Source: Rhodospirillaceae bacterium | GTDB taxonomy: Bacteria; Pseudomonadota; Alphaproteobacteria; UBA6615 | NCBI GenBank assembly: GCA_002724635.1 | Contig: PBPM01000105.1 | Coordinates: forward strand, 1-62,470 | Direction: 5' to 3' | Length of the DNA stretch: 62,470 bases | Shown here: in pieces, positions 17,863-26,658 of the stretch | Layout of the letters: each line of letters begins with the position of its first letter | Numbering within the stretch: the stretch's first letter is position 1 | Position numbers and translations under genes: made by a program | The notes under the pieces: generated by a model | Databases searched by the model: none | Told to the model about the DNA's origin: nothing | Seen by the model: the letters and a program-made list of their open reading frames with translations, nothing else

Positions 17863-18813
17863 CTAGGCCCCAAACCCTTCCCGAAGCCCCGCCGCAGCGA
17901 AGTCCAGCGCCTCGAAGGCGGCGTCCACATAGCCGCCCATGCTGGGGAACAGGTGCGGGTAACCCTCCCAGTTTCGCTGCCGCACCGGTACCCCGGCGTT
18001 CTTCAGGCGCTCGGCATAGGCGATCCCCTCGTCGCGCAGCGGATCGTGGCTTGCAGTGATCACCGTTGCCGGCGGAAGACCTGTCAGGTCATTTGCCAGC
18101 AGTGGCGAGACCCGCGGGTCGTGGCGCAGGGCGTCTTCGCCGCCGAGATAGTTTAGCCGCCAGCGTTCCTGCATCCGCTTTGTCAGTACCGGACCTTCGG
18201 CGTTCTCCTCGTAGGAAGGCGTGTCGAACAGCAGGCTCAGGATAGGGCATATCATCACCTGAGCGGCCAGCTTCGGGCCGCTGTCGCGAAGCTGCTGAAC
18301 CGTAACCGCCGTCAGGTTGCCGCCCGCGCTGTCACCCGCCACGGCGATGCGGGTCGAGTCGGCGCCTATTTCTAACGCATGGTCGTGGACCCAGCGCACG
18401 GCCCATTGGCAATCGTTGAACGCGGCGGGGAACTTGTGCTCTGGTGCAAGCCGGTACTCCACGGAAACGAAGATCGCCCGCGTGGCGTTCGCCATGTAGC
18501 GGCACTGGGGCTCCACTGTGTCGTGGCTCCCGATCGTCCAGCCGCCGCCATGGAAATAAACGACCACGGGGAGGGGCGTGGCGTCGTCTGCTTCGGGATC
18601 GGGTGCGGTGATCGGCACATATATCCGCAGCGGAACCGGGCCGCCGGGCCCCATCGGGTAGAGATCGATTACTCGGCGCAGCGGGACGGCCGGCTGGTTC
18701 AGAAGGGCGACCTTCTCGCGCAGTATCGCGCGTGCCTCGCCGGGCGGGAGGTCGGGAAAGCTTACGCCGGACATCATGCCGACCGCCTTCAGGATCTGGG
18801 GATGAAGCTCCAT
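17863..18813 (-). CDS. Alpha/beta hydrolase, hormone-sensitive-lipase (fold-3) family
   Basis: A 316-residue esterase-type hydrolase. The oxyanion-hole motif FHGGGWTIGSHD (about 88-99) and the nucleophile motif GDSAGGN (about 160) define the HSL group; the Asp and His of the triad lie in the C-terminal SHDPLRDEG and YPHLF segments. It should hydrolyse a short-chain ester, lactone or thioester in the cytoplasm. GGAG precedes the ATG at a normal distance. It is the last gene of the leftward box operon, 18 bp after the benzoate-CoA ligase. It might hydrolyse aromatic esters or clear a dead-end CoA ester, but nothing in the sequence fixes the substrate. Confidence 0.85.
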   Translation of the reverse strand: MELHPQILKAVGMMSGVSFPDLPPGEARAILREKVALLNQPAVPLRRVIDLYPMGPGGPVPLRIYVPITAPDPEADDATPLPVVVYFHGGGWTIGSHDTVEPQCRYMANATRAIFVSVEYRLAPEHKFPAAFNDCQWAVRWVHDHALEIGADSTRIAVAGDSAGGNLTAVTVQQLRDSGPKLAAQVMICPILSLLFDTPSYEENAEGPVLTKRMQERWRLNYLGGEDALRHDPRVSPLLANDLTGLPPATVITASHDPLRDEGIAYAERLKNAGVPVRQRNWEGYPHLFPSMGGYVDAAFEALDFAAAGLREGFGA

Positions 18814-18831
18814 GATGCACTCCGCTTTGGT

Positions 18832-20400
18832 CTAGCTTCGCAGCTTGAACCGCTGGATCTTGCCTGTCGCCGTCTTCGGCAGCTCGTCCACGAAGCGGAC
18901 CCAGCGGGGGTACTTGTAGCGGGCGAGCGCTTCCTGGCAGAAGGCCTTGAGCTCCTCAGCGAGCGCGTCGGAGGCGTCGCCCGCATCTTTCAGGATCACG
19001 AATGCCTCGGGCTTGATTAGCTCCTCGTCGTCCGCCCGCCCGATCACCGCGGCTTCGAGCACGGCATCGTGGGCGACCAGCCGTGCCTCGATCTCCACCG
19101 GGGAGACCCAGATGCCGCCGACCTTGAGCATGTCGTCGCTGCGCCCGTGGCAGGTAAAGTAGCCGCCCTCATCGACCGAGTAAGAATCGCCGGTCCGGAT
19201 CCATCCGTGGGTGATGGCGGCGGCGGTGCGCTCGGGCTGGTTCCAGTAGCGCGAAGTGATCGAATCCCCCCGGATCATCAGGTTGCCGACCTCGCCGGTG
19301 GTGACCGGCTGGTCTTCGTCGTCGACGATCCGCGCCGCGTAGCCGGGGATGATCTTGCCGCTGGTGCCTGGCTTCGCGTCGCCGGGCCGGTTTCCGATGA
19401 AAATGTGTAGGATCTCCGTTGTGCCGATCCCGTCGAGGATCGTGATGCTAGTGCGTTCGCGCCAGCGCTCGAAAAGGGTTGCGGGCAGGGGCTCGCCGGC
19501 TGATACGCAGGCCCGCAGGCTCGAGAAGTCGGCTTCCGTTGTCTCCAACGCGTGCAGCTGGGCCGCGAACAGCGTTGGCACCGCGTAGCAGATCGTCGGG
19601 CGGTAGCGTTCGATATGGTCGGCCATAATCTCGGGCGTGGGCCGCCCGGCGAACAGCACTGCTTGGCCGCCGGTCCACAGTGGAAACATCAAGGCGTTGC
19701 CGAGCCCGTAGGCGAAGAACAGCTTTGCGGCGGAGAAATGGACATCATCCGCTGTGACCCCGAGTGTCTCGACACCGTAATACTGGCTGCACACCACCAT
19801 ATCTTGGTGGGCGTGGACCGCGCCCTTCGGCGTCCCCGTTGAGCCCGAGGTGTAGAGCCAGAAGCAGTCGGCGTCGGCAGTCGCCGGCGCGGCTTCGAGC
19901 TCGACCGAGGCCTCCGCCATGCGTTCTGCGAGGCTGTCCTCTCCCTCCGTGGAGAAACTGTGGGCCGGGTTCGCCATGGCGATTGCGGGGGCTATGGTCT
20001 GGGCGAACTCCGGCGACCAAATGACACAGCTCGCACCCGAATCCTCGATGATAAACTCGTGGTCGCCCGCTCGTAGGAGTGTGTTCACGGGCACCGGCAC
20101 GAAGCCGGCCTTGATCGCGCCCCAGAAAGCGAAGAAAAAGGCCGGGCAGTCCTTGATGGCGAGAATCACCCGGTCGCCGCGCGTGAGCTCCAGTGCGGCG
20201 AGCGCGTTGCCTGCGCGGTTCACGCCCTCGGCGAGCTGGATATAGGTCGTGTCGCCGTCGTTGTCCCGGATCACCACCTTGTCGCCCCGGCCTTCGTCGA
20301 TATGCCGGTCGATGAACGGCACCGCCACGTTGAACTGCTCCGCATAGGTCAGCGTCGCGGGGCTGGTGGACGTATCGACGGTGACGGTATTGGGCTGCAT
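18832..20400 (-). CDS. bclA: Benzoate-CoA ligase family protein
   Basis: A 522-residue adenylate-forming enzyme of the benzoate-CoA ligase group. It carries WLYTSGSTGTPKGAVHAHQD (P-loop, about residue 172), DGIGTTEILHIF (about 310), an RTGDSY hinge region and the C-terminal TATGKIQRFKL with the catalytic Lys. The TEILHIF version of the A5 motif is the one I associate with benzoate, rather than acetate or fatty-acid, ligases. Expected reaction: benzoate + ATP + CoA to benzoyl-CoA. I start it at 20400, after GAGGGAAC; a longer frame to 20508 is derived from a repeat element. It lies downstream of boxB, so benzoyl-CoA is made and consumed by one gene cluster. Confidence 0.87.
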   Translation of the reverse strand: MQPNTVTVDTSTSPATLTYAEQFNVAVPFIDRHIDEGRGDKVVIRDNDGDTTYIQLAEGVNRAGNALAALELTRGDRVILAIKDCPAFFFAFWGAIKAGFVPVPVNTLLRAGDHEFIIEDSGASCVIWSPEFAQTIAPAIAMANPAHSFSTEGEDSLAERMAEASVELEAAPATADADCFWLYTSGSTGTPKGAVHAHQDMVVCSQYYGVETLGVTADDVHFSAAKLFFAYGLGNALMFPLWTGGQAVLFAGRPTPEIMADHIERYRPTICYAVPTLFAAQLHALETTEADFSSLRACVSAGEPLPATLFERWRERTSITILDGIGTTEILHIFIGNRPGDAKPGTSGKIIPGYAARIVDDEDQPVTTGEVGNLMIRGDSITSRYWNQPERTAAAITHGWIRTGDSYSVDEGGYFTCHGRSDDMLKVGGIWVSPVEIEARLVAHDAVLEAAVIGRADDEELIKPEAFVILKDAGDASDALAEELKAFCQEALARYKYPRWVRFVDELPKTATGKIQRFKLRS

Positions 20401-20475
20401 TCGGATGTTCCCTCGTTCGTGTTTGCTGCGCCCGACTTTTGGTGAGCGACCCGTAGTCGATGTTTCACTCGAGTC

Positions 20476-20567
20476 GTCATCCCTGCGCAGGCAGGGGTCC
20501 ATTAACACATTCGTCTGCCGTTTCGGACATCGGCGTCAATGGGTTCCCGCCTTCGCGGGAGTGATGA
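20476..20567. repeat. Dispersed palindromic repeat (REP-like), copy 1
   Basis: A block of about 90 bp between the ligase and boxB genes has a GC-rich hairpin at each end. The left hairpin reads ccctgcgcaggcaggg and the right one cccgccttcgcggg. Related blocks occur at 25976 and 27886 with the same order of 'tca', hairpin, 'ccata/ccatt', spacer, and a second hairpin. This matches the small palindromic repeats that are spread between genes in many alphaproteobacteria. It could act as a terminator or RNA processing site inside the box operon. Confidence 0.65.
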
Positions 20568-20581
20568 GCCTCATAACCCCC

Positions 20582-22000
20582 TCAGTGAAAAAGTACATAC
20601 TCGTAGTCGATGGGCCGGCCGTGGATGCCGCGCTTGGGCGGCGCGATCCAGCTCGCCATCTTGCCCGGCTCCGTCACCGGCACCATGAGCGAGTTCACAT
20701 TGGCGTGGTCCTCATCGGTCGGTAGCCACGCGTCCTTGCGTTTGGTCCACGCCTCGGCCGAGATGATCTCGCCTTCGGGCGTCGCCTCGATGCCCGAATA
20801 GATGCCGATCGACCGGTTGAACTTCTCGTCGGGCAGGGTGAGCGCCACGTCGATGTCGTGGGCGGCGATCATCTTGTTGAACCGGTTGAGCCCGCGCTGG
20901 CTGTCGGCCGTATAGTCCTGGCGGAGCTTCAGGTTCATGGCCGTCAGCGCCGCAATGGTCTCGGTATCGATGGTGCCGTCGTCTGCGACTTTTGGAATCT
21001 CCATCTGCTCCCCGTCGAGCCGGTGATCGTCGTGGAGCTTTGTCTCCTGGTAGCGCCCCTTGAGCCCCATGGAGAAGTAGTTGGCGGCGTTGGTAGAGCG
21101 CTCGGATCCGAACAGGTCGAGGCAGATCGAGTAATGGAAGTTGATCCACTTCTGGATGGTCTCGAGGTTGATGCCGCCGAAGGGGCGCACATCCGTCGTG
21201 TCGTGCTGCCGCATCAGCTCGCAAGTGCGCTGCAGGACGCGCATGACGCCGGTCTCGCCCACGAACATGTGGTGGGCCTCTTCGGTCAGCATGAAGCGGC
21301 AGGTGCGCGACAGCGGATCGAAGCCCGACTCCGCTAGCGCTGCCAGCTGGAACTTGCCGTCTCGGTCCTGAAAGTAGGTGAACATGAAGAAGGACAGCCA
21401 GTCGTTCGTCTGCTCGTTGAAAGCCTTAAGAATGCGCGGCCGGTCCGGGTCGCCCGCGTGTCGCTCGAGCATCTCGTCGGCCTCCTCGCGCCCGTCGCGC
21501 CCGAAATAGGCGTGCAACAGATAGACCATCGCCCACAGGTGGCGGCCCTCCTCGACATTCACCTGGTAGAGGTTCCGCAGGTCATAGAGCGACGGCGCTG
21601 TGCGGCCGAGCTGGCGCTGCTGCTCGACCGAGGCGGGCTCGGTGTCGCCTTGGGTGACGATCAGGCGGCGGAGCTCGGTGCGGTACTCGCCCGGCACCTC
21701 GGTCCAGACTGGTTCGCCCTTGTGTGCGCCAAAGCCGATCTCGCGGTTGGGCGCGGGCGCGGCCAGAAAGATGCCCCAGCGATAGTCGGGCATCTTCACA
21801 TGGTCGAAATGTGCCCAGCCGTCGGTGTCCACGCTGATGGCGGTGCGCAGATAGACCTGAGGGTCGGTGGATGCGGCCGGCCCCATCTCCTTCCACCACC
21901 GAATATAGGCGGGATGCCAGCGTTCGAGCGCGCGCAGCAGGCGGCGGTCATCGCCCAGGTTGACATTGTTGGGGATGGTCTCGTTGTAGTCGGCTTTCAT
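20582..22000 (-). CDS. boxB: Benzoyl-CoA 2,3-epoxidase, oxygenase subunit BoxB
   Basis: A 472-residue protein, nearly the same length as characterised BoxB (about 475). The start MKADYNETIPNNVNLG matches the family N-terminus, so I start at 22000 rather than further upstream. BoxB is a class I diiron oxygenase that converts benzoyl-CoA to the 2,3-epoxide using O2 and electrons from BoxA. Ligand motifs are present: EEGRHLWAM (about residues 148-156) and EEAHHMFVG (about 238-246), where the Glu and His metal ligands fall near the expected positions. It begins 4 bp after the boxC stop, so both are co-translated. No boxA gene is seen in the window, so the reductase must come from elsewhere or be replaced. 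Confidence 0.95.
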   Translation of the reverse strand: MKADYNETIPNNVNLGDDRRLLRALERWHPAYIRWWKEMGPAASTDPQVYLRTAISVDTDGWAHFDHVKMPDYRWGIFLAAPAPNREIGFGAHKGEPVWTEVPGEYRTELRRLIVTQGDTEPASVEQQRQLGRTAPSLYDLRNLYQVNVEEGRHLWAMVYLLHAYFGRDGREEADEMLERHAGDPDRPRILKAFNEQTNDWLSFFMFTYFQDRDGKFQLAALAESGFDPLSRTCRFMLTEEAHHMFVGETGVMRVLQRTCELMRQHDTTDVRPFGGINLETIQKWINFHYSICLDLFGSERSTNAANYFSMGLKGRYQETKLHDDHRLDGEQMEIPKVADDGTIDTETIAALTAMNLKLRQDYTADSQRGLNRFNKMIAAHDIDVALTLPDEKFNRSIGIYSGIEATPEGEIISAEAWTKRKDAWLPTDEDHANVNSLMVPVTEPGKMASWIAPPKRGIHGRPIDYEYVLFH

Positions 22001-22004
22001 TATC

Positions 22005-23660
22005 TCAGATCCGCCTGCGGTCATATTCGGGTTGCCTGCCGGTGCCATAGAGCTCCAGCGCGCCGTCGTCGCCGACGGCGTTGGGGCGTTGGAAAATCCA
22101 GTTTTGCCAAGCGCTCAGCCGCGCAAAGATCTTGCTCTCGATGGTCTCGGGTCCTGGGAAGCGAAGGCTCGCCTCCATGCCCGTCAGCGCGTCGGGCGAG
22201 AAGGCAGCGCGTGCCTCGATCGCAAGCCGCACCTCGTCATCCCAGTCGATGTCGTCGGGGGCGAAGGTGACGAGGCCGAGTTCCTCGGCGTCGTTCGCCT
22301 CGAGGTCGGTGCCGACCGCGGCTGCGGCCGCGGCCAGCGCGTCGTCGTCGCCGTAGAAGCGGGTCTGGAGCCGGTTTAGGCCGGTGCACATCTCAAGCGG
22401 GCCCGTGTTCATGCCGGTTAGCCGGACCGTTGCGGGCGGTAGGTTCGAGCCTTCTTCCTCGAGCGTGCCGTCGAGCATGTAGGACCGGTCGGCGGCGAGC
22501 GCGAGTTCGAACAGCGTGCCGGTAAAGCAGGAGCCGGGCTCGATCAGCGCGATCAGCGAGCGCGCCGACACGTCGATGCGCTTCAGCGTGCGGCGCAGAT
22601 AGAGCGTGATCTCGCGGACCAGCCAGTCGCCGGCGTGGTAGAGCAGGGTTGCGTCATGGGCTGCCACCATCTCCGGGTCGCCCTCGGTCCGGAACATCCA
22701 GGTGCCGATCTCGGTCTCGTTGAAGCGCAGGTGCAGGATCGCGTCGTCGAGCGCGCGGGCGATCGCCAGCGGCCAGAAGTCGACGCCGGCGTCATGGATG
22801 CCGGCCGCATCGTTCGGCGGTGCCGTGTCGGGCCCCCGAAGGGTGAAGGTTGCCGTCCGCGCGGACCGGTCGAGCGCGACGGTCAGGTTAGGATAGGTGA
22901 TTGCGTCGTCCGACAGCTCGCGGGCAAGCGGCGAGAGTTCGATGCCTTGCGCGTCGGCGGGCCGGTCGCTCAACGCGATTCGGGCGTCCGTGCGTGCGCT
23001 AACGGTCTCCTCGAACTTCGAGCGGGGCACTAACGTGTCCACCAGTTTCCATTCGAGCGCGCGGCGTCCACGCAAACCCTCGCCGGTGGTGCAAAAGAAG
23101 TCGGCCCGGTCGCGGCGCACATGGCGCTTGTCGACCACGCGGGTCAGCCCGCCGGTGCCCGGCAGCACTCCCAGCAGCGGTACCTCGGGCAGGGAGACGG
23201 CGCTCGACCCGTCGTCGATCAGCAGGATCTCGTCGCAGGCGAGCGCCAGCTCGTAACCGCCGCCGGCCGCCGTGCCGTTCACCATGCAGATATAGGCCTG
23301 GCCCGAGTTCGCGCTCGCATCCTCGATGGCATTCCGGGTCTCGTTGGTGAACTTGCAGAAGTTCACCTTTTGGTCATGGCTCGAGCCCTTGAGCATCGGG
23401 ATGTTGGCCCCGGCGCAGAAGACCCGCTCCATCGCCGACGTCACGACCACCGCGGCCACCTCCGGGTGCTCGAAACGCAGGCGCTGGACGGAGTCGTAGA
23501 GCTCGATATCGACACCGAGGTCGTAGGAGTTGAGCTTGAGCTCGTAGCCCGGCGCCAACCCGCCGGCTTCGTCCACGTCGAGGGTCAGGGTTGCCACCCG
23601 GCCGTTGACGGAAAGCCGCCAGTGGCGGTAGCGGTCAGGGTGTGTTTCAAACACGATCAT
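22005..23660 (-). CDS. boxC: 2,3-Epoxybenzoyl-CoA dihydrolase (BoxC)
   Basis: A 551-residue enzyme with two crotonase-like halves, the size of known BoxC. It opens the epoxide ring and removes formate, giving 3,4-dehydroadipyl-CoA semialdehyde. Visible features: the N-terminal ETHPDRYRHWRL segment typical of BoxC, the CoA-binding FCAGANIPML (about residue 90), GTAAGGGYELALACDEIL (about residue 130) and SLPEVPLLGVLPGTGGL. The start ATG 23660 has GAGGAG about 12 bases upstream. It is the first gene of the leftward box operon and diverges from the hydrolase gene at 23774, so the 113-bp gap should contain the operon promoter. Confidence in the family is high; flux through the pathway is inferred. 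Confidence 0.95.
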   Translation of the reverse strand: MIVFETHPDRYRHWRLSVNGRVATLTLDVDEAGGLAPGYELKLNSYDLGVDIELYDSVQRLRFEHPEVAAVVVTSAMERVFCAGANIPMLKGSSHDQKVNFCKFTNETRNAIEDASANSGQAYICMVNGTAAGGGYELALACDEILLIDDGSSAVSLPEVPLLGVLPGTGGLTRVVDKRHVRRDRADFFCTTGEGLRGRRALEWKLVDTLVPRSKFEETVSARTDARIALSDRPADAQGIELSPLARELSDDAITYPNLTVALDRSARTATFTLRGPDTAPPNDAAGIHDAGVDFWPLAIARALDDAILHLRFNETEIGTWMFRTEGDPEMVAAHDATLLYHAGDWLVREITLYLRRTLKRIDVSARSLIALIEPGSCFTGTLFELALAADRSYMLDGTLEEEGSNLPPATVRLTGMNTGPLEMCTGLNRLQTRFYGDDDALAAAAAAVGTDLEANDAEELGLVTFAPDDIDWDDEVRLAIEARAAFSPDALTGMEASLRFPGPETIESKIFARLSAWQNWIFQRPNAVGDDGALELYGTGRQPEYDRRRI

Positions 23661-23773
23661 GGGATCGCAATCTCCTCTGGATTCCCGCTAGAACACTAGT
23701 CCAACCCCATCAGCTTGTGGACCCGATAGTTGGCATATCCAACCAATTGGCGAAACCATAAGGACGTATTTGA

Positions 23774-24577
23774 ATGGCACCTGCCGACCGCCCCGACATG
23801 CAGTATTTGACCGCCGCCGGCCGGCGCCTCGAATATTACTGGACGGCCCCGTACGACAGCGATGGCCCGGCGCTGGTCTTTCTGCATGAAGGCCTCGGCT
23901 CGGCCGGGTTGTGGCGCGGTTTTCCGGCAATGCTCACCGCCGCGACCGGCCTGCCGGCGCTGGTTTATTCCCGCTACGGCTATGGCGGATCGGACGTGCT
24001 GGAGGCGGCGCGCGGAGTCGACTACATGCACACCGAGGCGCTGGAGACCCTTCCGGTTATCCGTGACGCGCTCGATCTCGACGATGTGATCCTCGTTGGC
24101 CATAGCGACGGCGGGTCGATTGCCGCGATTCACGCCGGCGCGGGGCAGTACCCGGTGCGCGGCATGATCCTCGAGGCACCCCACTTCTTCGTCGAGGATG
24201 CTAGCATCGCCGGGATCGAGGATGCGAAAACGGCTTACGAGACCACCGACCTGCCGGCTCGGATCGGCCGCCACCACATCGACGGCGACAGGACCTTCCG
24301 TGGCTGGAATGATATCTGGCTTTCGCCGGACTTCCGGAGCTGGAACATCGAGGAATATCTGTCTGGCATTACCTGCCCGACCTTGGTGATTCAGGGTGTT
24401 GACGACGAATACGGCACCGAGGACCAGCCCGCGGCGATCGGGCGGCAATCCTTGGGCCCGGTGGACGCCGTGATGGTACCGGATTGCGGCCACGCCCCCC
24501 ACCGCGATGCGACCGATGGGGTGCTTGAAGTGATGGCGGACTTCGCGGTCGCGCTCACCGGTGACGAATTGGCCTAG
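23774..24577 (+). CDS. Alpha/beta hydrolase
   Basis: A 267-residue alpha/beta hydrolase. FLHEGLGSAGLW near residue 37 gives the oxyanion region and VGHSDGGSIA (about 110) the nucleophile Ser; a final PDCGHAPHRD supplies the catalytic His. The length and motifs resemble small-molecule hydrolases such as those that open lactones or cleave C-C bonds. AAGGACG precedes the ATG. It is divergent from boxC with a 113-bp shared upstream region, so it may be co-regulated with the box pathway. Hydrolase genes often accompany box clusters, possibly to rescue lactone or CoA dead-end products, but I cannot name its substrate. Confidence 0.85.
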   Translation: MAPADRPDMQYLTAAGRRLEYYWTAPYDSDGPALVFLHEGLGSAGLWRGFPAMLTAATGLPALVYSRYGYGGSDVLEAARGVDYMHTEALETLPVIRDALDLDDVILVGHSDGGSIAAIHAGAGQYPVRGMILEAPHFFVEDASIAGIEDAKTAYETTDLPARIGRHHIDGDRTFRGWNDIWLSPDFRSWNIEEYLSGITCPTLVIQGVDDEYGTEDQPAAIGRQSLGPVDAVMVPDCGHAPHRDATDGVLEVMADFAVALTGDELA

Positions 24578-24636
24578 GCTCGCCTGTGGATGACCGGCCT
24601 CTGTTAGCGGCCGCATAGGGATGATACGAATAGCCC

Positions 24637-25965
24637 ATGACTGACACTTACGATCTGATCATCAGGGGTGGCGATGTCTGGGCTACCGGCGGCTTGGCCC
24701 GAACCGACGTCGCCGTCCGCGAGGGAAAGGTCGCCCATGTGGGCAATCTCGGCGGCGCCGACGCCGAGACCGTCATCGACGCGGTGGGTCTGACGGTCTT
24801 GCCCGGCATGATCGACAGCCAGGTGCATTTCCGTGAGCCGGGCAACGAGCAGAAAGAGGATCTCGAATCGGGTACCCGCTCGGCGGCACTGGGTGGGATC
24901 ACGGCCGTCTTCGAGATGCCCAACACCGATCCGCTGACCACGAGCGCGGAAGCCCTCGCCGACAAGATTTCCCGCGCCGCGGGCCGGTCCTGGACCGATC
25001 ATGCCTTCTTCATGGGCGCGTCAGCGGAAAACGCGGACCAGCTCGCCGAGCTTGAGCGGGTGCCCGGCTGCTGCGGCGTGAAGTTGTTCATGGGTAGCTC
25101 CACCGGCAATCTCCTCGTGCCCGACGATGAGACGGTGCGACGCGTGCTCTCGAACGGCACCCGGCGCATGTCGGTGCATTCGGAAGACGAATACCGGCTT
25201 GGGGAACGCAAGGGAGAGCGCGTGGAGGGCGATCCGTCTTCGCATCCCGTCTGGCGCGATGAAGAGACCGCGATCCGCTCGACAAAGCGCCTGCTGTCGA
25301 TCGCGCGGGAGACGCGACGACGGGTGCATGTGCTGCACATCACCACCGCCGAGGAGGTCGAGATCCTCGCCGGGTACAAGGACGTGGCGACCTGCGAGGT
25401 GACGCCGCAGCACCTGACGCTCGCCGCGCCCGACTGCTACGAGCGGCTCGGCAGCTATGCCCAGATGAACCCGCCGATCCGCGATGCGGCGCACCGTGCC
25501 GGCCTGTGGCACGGTATCGAGCAGGGTGTGTTCGACGTAATCGGATCGGATCACGCGCCCCACACTAGGGAAGAGAAGGCGCGGCCCTATCCGGCTAGCC
25601 CGTCTGGCATGCCCGGCGCGCAGACAACGGTGGCGGTGATGCTCGACCATGTCGCCAACGGCCGGTTGTCGCTGGCCCGCCTTGTCGATCTCTTGTGTTC
25701 CGGGCCCCAGCGTATCTTCAACATCGCCGGCAAGGGCCGCATCGCCTGGGGCTACGACGCGGATTTCACGCTGGTCGATCTGAAGGCGAAGCGCGAGATC
25801 ACCGCCAACTGGCTCGCCTACAAGTGCGGCTGGTCGCCGTATGAAGGTATGCAGATCACCGGCTGGCCGGTGGGGACCATCATCCGCGGCAACGTGGTGA
25901 TGCGCGACGGCGAACTCGCCGACGCGCCGGTGGGCGAACCCGTGCGGTTCATCGAGACGCTTTAA
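24637..25965 (+). CDS. Dihydroorotase-family cyclic amidohydrolase with altered metal motif
   Basis: A 442-residue amidohydrolase-superfamily protein, full length for class I dihydroorotase. It has GVKLFMGSSTG with the carbamylated Lys (Lys149), VHVLHITTAEE, and GSDHAPHT with the catalytic Asp. The first metal motif, normally Asp-x-His-x-His, reads DSQVHF: Gln62 replaces the first His while His64 remains. From memory this Gln is shared by an alphaproteobacterial dihydroorotase subfamily, so it is probably not a private mutation. The protein may open a cyclic amide such as dihydroorotate or a hydantoin with a one-metal or zinc-sparing site. No pyrimidine gene is adjacent. The HisI and COG0523 genes that follow are relevant to metal supply. 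Confidence 0.85.
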   Translation: MTDTYDLIIRGGDVWATGGLARTDVAVREGKVAHVGNLGGADAETVIDAVGLTVLPGMIDSQVHFREPGNEQKEDLESGTRSAALGGITAVFEMPNTDPLTTSAEALADKISRAAGRSWTDHAFFMGASAENADQLAELERVPGCCGVKLFMGSSTGNLLVPDDETVRRVLSNGTRRMSVHSEDEYRLGERKGERVEGDPSSHPVWRDEETAIRSTKRLLSIARETRRRVHVLHITTAEEVEILAGYKDVATCEVTPQHLTLAAPDCYERLGSYAQMNPPIRDAAHRAGLWHGIEQGVFDVIGSDHAPHTREEKARPYPASPSGMPGAQTTVAVMLDHVANGRLSLARLVDLLCSGPQRIFNIAGKGRIAWGYDADFTLVDLKAKREITANWLAYKCGWSPYEGMQITGWPVGTIIRGNVVMRDGELADAPVGEPVRFIETL

Positions 25966-25975
25966 TCCCCATCTT

Positions 25976-26062
25976 GGTCACTTCCGCGGAGGCGGGACTC
26001 CATAAACACAGATGTATGACAGGGCAAACGCCAGAGACTATGAACGCCCAACTGCGCGGGCA
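25976..26062. repeat. Dispersed palindromic repeat (REP-like), copy 2
   Basis: Between the dihydroorotase and hisI ends, this block shows the same layout as the copies at 20476 and 27886. It starts 'tca', then a CCGCGGAGGCGGGA-type hairpin, 'ctccataaacac', a spacer, and a second weaker GC-rich arm ending in 'gcgcgggca'. It is more degraded than copy 3. The two flanking genes converge here, so the element may also terminate transcription from either side. Confidence 0.55.
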
Positions 26063-26075
26063 TTAAGAGGTTTTT

Positions 26076-26555
26076 TTAAAGCTTCGTTGGGTTCGGCGCG
26101 TCGGCGTAGACCTCGACCGGGTCGAAGACCTTCTCGGTCTCCTCGTAGCCAAGGGTGACCGGGGCGTCGTCCGCGGCGCCGACCGGCACCGAGCGGTAGA
26201 AGCAGGAGCGGTAGCCCACATGGCAGCTCGCGCCGCCCTGAACGTCGACGCGCAGCCAAACCGCATCTTGGTCGTCGTCGATTCGGATCTCTCTGACCTC
26301 CTGCACCAGCCCCGATGTGGCGCCCTTGTGCCAGAGCACTTCGCGCGAGCGCGACCAGTAATGGGCCTCACCGGTCTCGATCGTCCGGGTCAAGGCCTCG
26401 GCGTTCATGTAGCCATGCATCAGCACCTCGCCCGTGTCGGCGTCTGTGGTGACCACGGGCATTAGGCCGTCGGCATCGAACTTCGGGGCCAGTTCGTGGC
26501 CTTCCTCGACCTGCTCGATGGTCTCGCGCGGAGCGAACATGGGGTTATCTGACAT
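26076..26555 (-). CDS. hisI: Phosphoribosyl-AMP cyclohydrolase
   Basis: A 159-residue HisI, which opens the adenine ring of phosphoribosyl-AMP in histidine synthesis (cytoplasm). Family signatures are clear: [28 protein letters not shown] and [14 protein letters not shown]. Of the three Cys that bind zinc in known HisI, Cys111 and Cys118 are present. The one normally in the DCDxD motif is Asp94 here (sequence IDDDQD, residues 92-97). The enzyme may therefore hold zinc differently or more weakly. No other his gene is adjacent; instead it is divergent from a COG0523 GTPase with a palindrome between them. There is no HisE domain. I cannot tell whether this is the only HisI in the genome. Confidence 0.92.
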   Translation of the reverse strand: MSDNPMFAPRETIEQVEEGHELAPKFDADGLMPVVTTDADTGEVLMHGYMNAEALTRTIETGEAHYWSRSREVLWHKGATSGLVQEVREIRIDDDQDAVWLRVDVQGGASCHVGYRSCFYRSVPVGAADDAPVTLGYEETEKVFDPVEVYADAPNPTKL

Positions 26556-26606
26556 CTGACCGCTTTCCGTACGGGGGGGCCCATTGCCCCACCCGGTTTG
26601 ACCCGT

Positions 26607-26614
26607 GTTATAAC
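26607..26614. promoter_or_regulatory. GTTATAAC palindrome, possible Zur-box core
   Basis: In the 103-bp gap between divergent hisI and the COG0523 GTPase gene, 'cgtgttataacggt' contains a perfect 8-bp palindrome. Zur operators in proteobacteria are centred on a similar A/T-rich palindrome (GTTATAAC or close). Flanking symmetry is limited (gtGTTATAACgg), so the match is suggestive only. Its location between two genes related to zinc handling is the main support. Confidence 0.4.
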
Positions 26615-26658
26615 GGTTTCGTCCCGCGAAATGTCAAGCGGGCGGTTCGCAAAACGTA

